From assembly GCA_026706505.1 (NCBI GenBank), contig JAPOYQ010000644.1, forward strand, positions 1-5,317: 5,317 nt of DNA, read 5' to 3'. Under the pieces are notes generated by a model. That model did no database searches and was not told where the DNA came from. It saw only the letters and a program-made list of their open reading frames with translations. Origin of the DNA: Gemmatimonadota bacterium (lineage in GTDB: Bacteria; Latescibacterota; UBA2968; UBA8231). Position 1 is the first letter of the stretch. Each line of letters starts with the position of its first letter. This document shows positions 1-4,020 of this stretch, one piece after another. Made by a program: the position numbers and the translations under genes.

Positions 1-1
1 G

Positions 2-148
2 AGCCAAGCCGGCTTGCGCAAACCCTGTCTCGCCCGGATGAAGCTGTTCACGTTGGACAACGGACTCATTCTCGGTACGGTGGGGCGTTTGACGGCGGAA
101 GACCAGCAGAGGGTAACTCAGGCACTGCGAGCGGCACTACCCTGCTGA
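2..148 (+). CDS. MazF/PemK-family toxin, C-terminal fragment (5' end outside window)
   Basis: An open frame runs in from the left edge and stops at TGA 146-148, giving 48 residues. It contains GLRKPCLARMKLFTLDNG followed by a GRLTAEDQ segment and a short amphipathic C-terminal helix (VTQALRAAL). This matches the last strand and helix of the MazF/PemK family, where a 'GL.kpS...l..l.' strand leads to 'iGrLs.ed...v..aL'. Known members are ribosome-independent or ribosome-associated mRNA endoribonucleases paired with an antitoxin. The catalytic N-terminal part and any antitoxin gene lie outside the window, so activity cannot be judged. It reads toward the RND operon but is about 625 bp from it and is unlikely to share its promoter. 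The family call rests on the C-terminus only. Confidence 0.75.
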   Translation, partial: SQAGLRKPCLARMKLFTLDNGLILGTVGRLTAEDQQRVTQALRAALPC

Positions 149-409
149 TTTAAAGCCCCCGACCGCTCGACAATCGCTCAGCGCCTTTTGCGGATTCGTT
201 AATCCTTTACGCCGGGTTTCAGCACCAATCCTATCTCGTATCAGACGGCTGTCCGCACCGATGCTCACCCGGTGCCAGCCATGTCCCCATGCGTTCCTAG
301 CGCACTGCGACAACTGGGACGCACTTGCTCTAACCCATTGTAAAAGCGTGAAATAGGAATTTAACAGAGCTATAGCTGCGTCGAAAGGGTGCAATTAAAG
401 AGCGATTCG

Positions 410-427
410 GCGTTTGGTATGAAATGC
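410..427. promoter_or_regulatory. Possible activator-binding dyad upstream of the sigma-54 promoter
   Basis: GCGTTT and AAATGC form an imperfect inverted repeat (5 of 6 pairs) around a 6-bp centre. It lies roughly 55-72 bp upstream of the -24 element. Sigma-54 promoters need an upstream bacterial enhancer-binding protein, and such sites are often dyads at about this distance or further. Short dyads arise by chance, no regulator gene is in the window, and the assignment is inference only. Confidence 0.2.
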
Positions 428-453
428 CCCAATTTTTTGTAACTCTCTATATA

Positions 454-467
454 ACAAGCAGTTGTGA
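454..467. promoter_or_regulatory. Possible IHF-like bending site
   Basis: CAAGCAGTTGTGA (455-467) partly fits the reverse form of the IHF consensus (YAANNNNTTGATW), with two mismatches in the last block. It overlaps the dyad ACAA-gcag-TTGT at 454-465 and has an AT-rich stretch on its left (431-453). It lies between the putative enhancer region and the sigma-54 promoter, where IHF commonly bends DNA at such promoters. The match is weak and position is the main support. Confidence 0.25.
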
Positions 468-481
468 TTTTTAGATCGGAT

Positions 482-497
482 TGGCACGGAATCTGCT
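482..497 (+). promoter_or_regulatory. Sigma-54 (RpoN) -24/-12 promoter
   Basis: TGGCACGGAATCTGCT matches the RpoN consensus TGGCACG-N4-TTGCW at every specified position except one (C493 for T). The invariant GG (483-484) and GC (495-496) have the required 12-bp register. Transcription would start about 12 nt after the GC, near 507-510, and run toward the RND operon. Sigma-54 promoters need an ATP-dependent enhancer-binding activator, so the operon is predicted to be conditionally expressed in response to a signal. No other good promoter is apparent between here and 773. Confidence 0.85.
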
Positions 498-541
498 AAC
501 TAACACGAAAGTAAGCCGTTGCCGGCCCCTCCGCTAAGGAG
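489..541 (+). repeat. Leader direct repeat, copy A
   Basis: This segment begins inside the sigma-54 promoter (GAATCTGCTAA, 489-499) and ends with a 27-nt block at 515-541. The first 11 nt are identical to copy B at 2892-2902. The 27-nt block matches copy B 2913-2940 with three substitutions and a single-base gap. The linker between the two blocks is 5 nt longer here than in copy B. Both copies hold a small hairpin around GCCGTTG; here it is GCCG-ttgc-CGGC (515-526). The two copies bracket the RND segment. Confidence 0.75.
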
Positions 542-554
542 TGGAGGTCGCCGG
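522..554 (+). promoter_or_regulatory. GC-rich stem-loop in the 5' leader of the sigma-54 transcript
   Basis: CCGGC (522-526) pairs with GCCGG (550-554). CCTCC (528-532) pairs with GGAGG (543-547). This makes a 10-bp stem with a 1x2 internal loop and a 10-nt apical loop (533-542). It begins about 13 nt after the predicted start of transcription. No T-run follows, so it is not an intrinsic terminator. The GGAGG arm resembles a Shine-Dalgarno sequence sequestered by CCTCC, but no start codon follows at a fitting distance. It may stabilise the 5' end or take part in leader control; the role is unknown. Confidence 0.55.
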
Positions 555-559
555 GTAGG

Positions 560-716
560 CTTCTACTCACTCTCAGCGGGAGGGCAACCATGAACCGCTT
601 AGTCGAAATCAGATACCGTCGGCTCGATGAACGGCCTCCACCCACTCATAGGAGGAGATCAACCGTGACCTCGCACCCCTTAGCCGAAATCAGGCATCAT
701 TGGCTTGAGAAATGGT
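560..716 (+). repeat. Imperfect tandem duplication in the leader (two units)
   Basis: Unit 1 (about 560-635) and unit 2 (about 636-716) carry the same elements in the same order: a CACTC segment, a strong Shine-Dalgarno, CAACC, a start codon, the motif CTTAG(T/C)CGAAATCAG, and then a GGCT(C/T)GA segment. The 15-nt motif differs at a single position between the units. Elsewhere the units are diverged and have small indels. This is an old duplication that kept the translation signals and the LxEIR peptide core. Confidence 0.6.
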
Positions 717-730
717 CCCCGCTGGCGTAG
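590..730 (+). CDS. Small leader ORF (46 aa), unknown; contains a second in-frame start at 665
   Basis: ATG 590 is preceded by GGAGG (579-583) at 6-nt spacing, a strong ribosome binding site. The frame runs to TAG 728-730. The peptide is basic (many Arg and His), with no signal peptide or membrane segment, and I recognise no family. An internal GTG at 665-667 has its own excellent site (AGGAGG, 650-655), so a 21-residue peptide starting TSHPLAEIRHHWLEKW after the initiator could be made separately. Its core LAEIRHHWLEK mirrors LVEIRYRRLDE at residues 4-14 of the longer peptide. It could be a translated leader coupled to the RND gene 42 bp downstream, or the remnant 5' ends of genes since deleted. 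The strong translation signals are seen in the sequence; expression is inferred. Confidence 0.4.
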   Translation: MNRLVEIRYRRLDERPPPTHRRRSTVTSHPLAEIRHHWLEKWSPLA

Positions 731-772
731 TCGTTCAACGCCACTCTTCCGCTATTTTCAGGGAAAAGCCTG

Positions 773-2269
773 ATGCGTGCGATACACTGGACCCTCGACC
801 ATCCGGTCGCGGTGTTCACTACAGTAGCCACCTGCGGCATCTTGGCTGCTGCGAGTTTTGCGGTCATCTCGGTCGAGCTGTCGCCGCCGAGTGAACTGCC
901 CGAGTTGCGACTCAGCGTGCAATGGCCTGGAGCTTCGGCGTTCACCGTAGAGTCCGAGGTAACGCGGCCGCTGGAGTCGTTGGTCCAGCAGTTGGATCAC
1001 GTCACCGGCATTCGCTCGCAGACTAGGGAAGGCTCCACCGAACTCGCGGTACAATTCGACACTAGGGCGAATATAGGCTTGCTGGAAGTAGAATTGAACG
1101 AACGAATCCACCCGCTCTACGAGACCATGCCCGAAGGCGTCTCATGGCCGGCGATCCAGCGCTCGGTGCCCGAGGAATTGGCGGACTTGGCTGGCTTCCT
1201 CAGTTACCGCTTGTACGGCGACCGGCGACCGGGCGAGTTGAGAGAGTACGCGGAAACCCGCATCCCAAAAGCCTTGCTCGCAGTGGCCGGCATCAAAGAC
1301 GTACAACTAGAAGGGGGCGAGCCGCTCGAACTGGTGATCGAGATAGATGGAAAAGTTGCGACAAGCACAGGGCTTTCCAGCGAGGATATAGCGGCGTTGC
1401 AGCAGCAGTTGAGCGGCGGCAAATCGAGCTTGGGAACGCTGTGGGACGCCGGCACGGCGAAAAAGGTGCGCTTTGACGGGGGCTATGACAATTTGGAAAC
1501 GCTCAAGCGGATGCCCATTGGATCGGCCGCGGTCCGCTTGGGGGATATTGCGCGGGTCTATTGGGACGCGCCCAACGACTTTAGCCGCATCCGCATCAAC
1601 GGGAAAAACTCCGTATTGATCACCATAGAGAAATACCCGGGGATGGACCTGCTCGAAACGTCCGCTGCGGTCAAGGCTGCCATGGCGAGTGCCATGCAGG
1701 ACGCGCCGCCGGGTATCGGTTTGGTCAAGGAACTGGACAAGGGCGAGGATTTGAAGAAGGAGTTGGCCAAGATCGGCAACCGCACCTTTTTGGCGGTGCT
1801 GTTTATTGCCGCTATCGTCATCTTCACGTACAAGAGAGTGTCGGCGACTCTGCTCATATGGGGTACCATCCTGCTGGTGCTGGCCTATACCGTGGGCTTG
1901 CTCCACCTCGCGGGTATGACTCTGAACGTGTTGACCTTGGCCGGCTTGACCGTGGGCTACGGCCTGAGTGTCGATAATTCGGTCGTGGTGTACGACAGCG
2001 TCCAGCGCCATCTAACAACAGGTGGCGGCTCGGCTCAGCAGCGCATCCTCGCTGGGGTCGCCGGGGTGCTGAGACCGCTGCTGGCCTCCAACCTGACGAC
2101 CGTCGGAGCCTTGCTCCCGGTCTTTTTCCTGTCGCAAACCCTACAACTCTATTTCAAGCCCGTGGCCTTGGCGCTGGGTGCCACCGTGCTCTTTTCCTTC
2201 CTCGTATCCTGCCTACTGCTGCCGCCTCTCATGTTGGTGCTGGACAGGCGGAGGGAAAGCGCGGCTTAG
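773..2269 (+). CDS. RND-family efflux permease, N-terminal half (TM1-TM6 with first periplasmic porter region)
   Basis: This 498-residue protein corresponds to the first half of an AcrB/CusA-type proton-driven efflux permease, whose full length is about 1,000-1,100 aa. TM1 lies at about 10-30. The periplasmic porter region follows with the family signature around SVQWPGASAFTVESEV and a later RGD-like LGDIA segment. TM2 to TM6 are at about 338-353, 359-379, 384-410, 436-455 and 463-490. In TM4 the motif GLSVDNSVVVYDSV carries Asp401, at the place of the AcrB proton-relay Asp407; the neighbouring residue is Asn, as in many RND subfamilies with one Asp. ATG 773 has AGGGA (760-764) at 8 nt. The frame ends at TAG 2267-2269, right after TM6, just where the linker to TM7 would begin. 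The same frame reopens at ATG 2273. No adaptor or TolC gene is in the window. Alone it is unlikely to be a working pump. Confidence 0.88.
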   Translation: MRAIHWTLDHPVAVFTTVATCGILAAASFAVISVELSPPSELPELRLSVQWPGASAFTVESEVTRPLESLVQQLDHVTGIRSQTREGSTELAVQFDTRANIGLLEVELNERIHPLYETMPEGVSWPAIQRSVPEELADLAGFLSYRLYGDRRPGELREYAETRIPKALLAVAGIKDVQLEGGEPLELVIEIDGKVATSTGLSSEDIAALQQQLSGGKSSLGTLWDAGTAKKVRFDGGYDNLETLKRMPIGSAAVRLGDIARVYWDAPNDFSRIRINGKNSVLITIEKYPGMDLLETSAAVKAAMASAMQDAPPGIGLVKELDKGEDLKKELAKIGNRTFLAVLFIAAIVIFTYKRVSATLLIWGTILLVLAYTVGLLHLAGMTLNVLTLAGLTVGYGLSVDNSVVVYDSVQRHLTTGGGSAQQRILAGVAGVLRPLLASNLTTVGALLPVFFLSQTLQLYFKPVALALGATVLFSFLVSCLLLPPLMLVLDRRRESAA

Positions 2270-2275
2270 ACCATG
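2267..2275 (+). other. In-frame TAG stop and restart dividing the two RND parts
   Basis: TAG (2267-2269), ACC, then ATG (2273-2275), all in one frame. Removing the stop would give a continuous protein whose junction (a charged RRRESAA tail, then a short linker into TM7) fits the cytoplasmic TM6-TM7 linker of ordinary RND permeases. A single CAG-to-TAG transition would be enough to make it. The ATG may be an incidental Met codon used for reinitiation. Confidence 0.6.
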
Positions 2276-2893
2276 AGTTTACTGTCCCGAACATACATTG
2301 CCCTGCTCGGCTTCTGCTGCAAGCACCGCCGGATCATGCTGGCGTTACTGGTGTTGCTATGGGGCTTGCCGGTCTGGTTGCTGCCCGACTCCATCGGCGA
2401 GGATGGCGCGATGGCTCGCGCGTACGAGGACTGGTGGATGATCGCCGCCTGCCTCTTTGAGTCTTGGACCAAGCCCTTTTTGGTGCTGCTGGCGGTTCCA
2501 ATGGCGCTGATTGGCCTGTTCGATGCGTTCTATTTTTTAGGGGCCAGCTTTGACACTGGCGGCTATATCGCAGTGCTCTTTTTGGCTGGCATCGCGGTCA
2601 ACAACGCCTTTCTCATGCTATACCAGATGGACGAGAAGGCCAAAGCGGGGGGCGGCGACCTCGCGGCCGAGGTATTCGCCGCCGCGGCCCAGCGCCTCAA
2701 GCCGATTGCCATTACCACCCTGACCACGTTGGCCGGGCTCCTGCCCATCGTATTGTTCGAGGATACCGAGAGTATATGGTATCCGCTGGCCGTGGGCGTA
2801 ACCGGCGGCTTGGTGGCTTCGTCGGTTTTGTTGCCGATCTACCTACCTATGCTATACCTGAGCCTGCATAGGGCGACGGTACAACCCAAGTGA
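2273..2893 (+). CDS. RND-family efflux permease, C-terminal fragment lacking the second periplasmic domain
   Basis: This 206-residue product starts at ATG 2273, in the same frame as the preceding RND gene and separated by one stop and one codon (TAG ACC ATG). Residues 20-38 match TM7, ending in the usual LLPDSIGEDG-type segment. The sequence then jumps at about residues 51-56 straight into FESWTKPFLVLLAVPMALIG, which in the family marks the end of TM8 and TM9. TM10 (about 99-117, with GIAVNNAFLML), TM11 (about 144-162) and TM12 (about 171-199) follow. About 300 residues of second porter/docking domain and most of TM8 are missing. No Shine-Dalgarno is well placed (GGAGGG at 2250-2255 is about 17 nt away), so translation would depend on coupling or readthrough. 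It is probably a remnant, though the frame and the TM core remain open and conserved. Confidence 0.82.
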   Translation: MSLLSRTYIALLGFCCKHRRIMLALLVLLWGLPVWLLPDSIGEDGAMARAYEDWWMIAACLFESWTKPFLVLLAVPMALIGLFDAFYFLGASFDTGGYIAVLFLAGIAVNNAFLMLYQMDEKAKAGGGDLAAEVFAAAAQRLKPIAITTLTTLAGLLPIVLFEDTESIWYPLAVGVTGGLVASSVLLPIYLPMLYLSLHRATVQPK

Positions 2894-2940
2894 ATCTGCT
2901 AAAAAAGAAAAGGCCGTTGTTGGCCCCATCCGCTAAAGAG
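2892..2940 (+). repeat. Leader direct repeat, copy B
   Basis: This copy starts at the last two bases of the RND fragment's stop codon. It contains GAATCTGCTAA (2892-2902), identical to the -12 side of the sigma-54 promoter, then a 28-nt block (2913-2940) that matches copy A 515-541 apart from three substitutions and one extra A. The -24 half is absent: the positions that should be GG are CC (2886-2887), so it is not a promoter. A hairpin GGCC-gttgtt-GGCC (2912-2925) replaces the GCCG-ttgc-CGGC of copy A. It leads directly into the ribosome binding site of the acyl carrier protein gene. Confidence 0.75.
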
Positions 2941-2959
2941 CACAAGAGAAGAGGCTATC

Positions 2960-3232
2960 ATGGATACCGAGATGAGACTCGAAACACAAGTCAAGCAGGT
3001 TATCGTCCAAGCCCTTGAACTGGAGATCAAACCGGAAGAGATCCCGGACGACGAGTTGCTGTTGAGTGCTGGCATGGGTGCTGATTCGATAGTCATGCTG
3101 CAGCTCGTCATGGCCTTGGAAACGCACTTTGCCATTGATGTGGAAGACGAGGAACTGCGGGCAGAACGGTTTGTGTCGGCGCGATCCATCACTGAATTCG
3201 TGCGCGGCAAAATACCGGCAGTAGGAGTTTGA
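2960..3232 (+). CDS. Acyl carrier protein (phosphopantetheine-binding)
   Basis: This 90-residue acidic protein has the four-helix carrier-protein pattern. Helix 1 is at about 6-20, and a loop with 'IPDDELLLSAGMGADSI' leads to Ser43 in the DS(L/I) motif, where 4'-phosphopantetheine would attach. Helix 2 follows (VMLQLVMALETHF), then the acidic 'DVEDEELRAERF' and a last helix 'ITEFV'. Carriers of this kind hold acyl or peptidyl intermediates as thioesters for fatty-acid, polyketide or related synthases in the cytoplasm. ATG 2960 has AAGAGG (2949-2954) at 5 nt. It sits 66 bp after the RND fragment and 42 bp before the rhodanese ATG. No ketosynthase, ligase or acyltransferase partner is present, so its substrate is unknown. 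It does not look like housekeeping AcpP, which carries GADSLD and usually lies beside fabF/fabD. Confidence 0.88.
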   Translation: MDTEMRLETQVKQVIVQALELEIKPEEIPDDELLLSAGMGADSIVMLQLVMALETHFAIDVEDEELRAERFVSARSITEFVRGKIPAVGV

Positions 3233-3274
3233 CATAGGGCTGGTGCGACTGCCGGAGAAAGGGGGTTGGCTCTG

Positions 3275-3553
3275 ATGAAGCGAATTGTCGGCAGGGCATT
3301 GCTAGTAGTGGCCATCGGCGTCTCCAGCGGCGCGTTACACAGCTTGGCCGTGGATGATGTCCAAAGGCCCGAAAAGGTATCCAAGGATACCGCGCTGGTC
3401 GTTTACTGTTCGGGTACGACGTGTAACTTGGGCAGCAAACTGGCGCAAAAGCTCGCAGAGGAAATGGATTTCACCCGGATCTACGTCTTCGCCGGCGGGT
3501 TTCCCCAATGGGAAGAAGCGGGTTATCCGGTGGAATCGGAGGGACCCTTCTAA
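3275..3553 (+). CDS. Exported small rhodanese-like protein, lacking the N-terminal half of the domain
   Basis: I chose ATG 3275 (92 aa) because AAGGGGG (3259-3265) lies 9 nt upstream; an in-frame TTG at 3266 overlaps this site. Residues 1-25 look like a signal peptide: MKR, a hydrophobic core ALLVVAIGVSS, and a possible cleavage after SLA. Residues 37-90 match the C-terminal half of a rhodanese domain: LVVYCSGTTCNLG with the predicted catalytic Cys45 (and a second Cys50), then IYVFAGGFPQWEEAGYPVE. The N-terminal half, normally with a D.R...y..GHI.gA pattern, is absent; only about 12 residues separate the signal region from the active-site strand. Rhodaneses move sulfane sulfur via a Cys persulfide. 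The gene overlaps the next start by one base (TAATG). It may be a degenerate remnant or a minimal periplasmic thiol protein. Confidence 0.82.
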   Translation: MKRIVGRALLVVAIGVSSGALHSLAVDDVQRPEKVSKDTALVVYCSGTTCNLGSKLAQKLAEEMDFTRIYVFAGGFPQWEEAGYPVESEGPF

Positions 3554-3969
3554 TGGATAAACTCGCACTCAGGCCCTATCAGGCCCTCGTGATCCGCTTG
3601 GTGCTGGGCGGTGTCTTCGTTTGGGCGGGGGCCGCAAAGCTCGTGCAGATACCGTCTTTCGTCGAGACGGTTGCGGCCTTTGATATGCTCCCAGCGGATT
3701 GGGCCGCGCCGTTCGCACTGTCGGTTATCTGGATTGAACTGATCGCTGGCGGCCTTCTGCTCCTCGACATTTGGCCGCGCAGCAATGCGTTGGTCTTCTT
3801 GATTCTGTTAGTGGTTTTCAGCGCGGCGCTCGGCATCAATATGTACCACGGCAACGATGTGACTTGTGGTTGTTTTGGTGGCGACAGGGGAACTTCGCTG
3901 GCCTGGGTTCTGTTGCGCGATCTGTTTTTGGCTGGGGGAGCCGCCTTGCTGCTGGCTCAGAAGGAGTGA
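3553..3969 (+). CDS. MauE/DoxX-family redox-associated membrane protein
   Basis: I chose ATG 3553 because it overlaps the rhodanese stop (TAATG) and gives 138 aa; longer starts would run into the upstream gene. Four membrane segments are visible at about 12-28, 52-73, 78-97 and 116-135. The loop between the last two has CGCFGG (Cys105 and Cys107), a hallmark of MauE-like members, followed by SLAWVLLRDLFL, the usual last helix. MauE is needed for maturation of disulfide-rich methylamine dehydrogenase, and relatives are thought to take part in periplasmic thiol/disulfide chemistry. Pairing with an exported rhodanese fits a thiol or sulfur-handling role at the inner membrane, but the target is unknown. 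The protein looks intact. Its stop is 1 bp before the IS630 inverted repeat, so any native terminator has been displaced or lost. Confidence 0.85.
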   Translation: MDKLALRPYQALVIRLVLGGVFVWAGAAKLVQIPSFVETVAAFDMLPADWAAPFALSVIWIELIAGGLLLLDIWPRSNALVFLILLVVFSAALGINMYHGNDVTCGCFGGDRGTSLAWVLLRDLFLAGGAALLLAQKE

Positions 3970-3970
3970 G

Positions 3971-4002
3971 GAAATTATTGCCTTCTGCATTTTTAAAGGA
4001 AT
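3971..4002 (+). repeat. IS630 left terminal inverted repeat
   Basis: It begins GAAATTATTG and ends TTTAAAGGAAT. It matches the reverse complement of 5040-5071 at 27 of 32 positions without gaps, differing at positions 11, 13, 20, 21 and 23. The segment up to the transposase start is very AT-rich and may hold its promoter (TATATT at 4008-4013), though no clear -35 is seen. Confidence 0.9.
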
Positions 4003-4020
4003 ATAGTTATATTCATTTTT

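Larger units (their letters stand above)
149..481. other. Gene-poor interval upstream of the sigma-54 promoter
   Basis: No convincing coding region is visible on either strand. The longest frames have no Shine-Dalgarno sequence and no recognisable protein pattern. The segment from about 345 on is clearly more AT-rich than its surroundings, which suits an enhancer/bending region ahead of a sigma-54 promoter. Small dyads are visible: the 10-bp palindrome AGCTATAGCT at 368-377, an imperfect dyad GCGTTT-N6-AAATGC at 410-427, and ACAA-N4-TTGT at 454-465. GGATT-cgtt-AATCC (192-205) is a weak hairpin without a T-run, so no terminator for the mazF-like gene is called. Confidence 0.5.

Noticed and set aside
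261..356. Plus-strand 31-residue Cys-containing frame starting at ATG 261
   Set aside because: There is no Shine-Dalgarno upstream, it lies before the sigma-54 promoter, and no repeat or family pattern supports it.
137..394. Minus-strand 85-residue open frame in the upstream gap
   Set aside because: It overlaps the toxin gene's end, has no ribosome binding site or recognisable domain, and has an unstructured Arg/Ser-rich composition; it is probably a chance frame.
560..720. CRISPR-like or integron attC-like repeat
   Set aside because: There are only two diverged units, with no regular spacer and no attC core sites; the units instead share translation signals and a peptide core.
1307..2011. 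Long minus-strand frame (234 residues) opposite the RND gene
   Set aside because: It is an antisense shadow of a well-supported RND coding region with conserved TM and proton-relay motifs; its His/Gln-rich composition is typical of reverse-strand frames in GC-rich genes.
2882..2900. Second sigma-54 promoter before the ACP gene
   Set aside because: The -12 half is identical to the real promoter, but the essential -24 GG is CC (2886-2887), so RpoN should not bind.
2898..2925. Possible minus-strand terminator (GGCC hairpin followed by a T-rich run)
   Set aside because: The stem is only about 4 bp with a 6-nt loop, and no minus-strand gene leads into it; the hairpin is better explained as part of the repeated leader.
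2899..3384. Long Ser/Thr/Met-rich minus-strand frame opposite the ACP and rhodanese genes
   Set aside because: It is a low-complexity antisense shadow; both plus-strand genes have clear motifs and ribosome binding sites.
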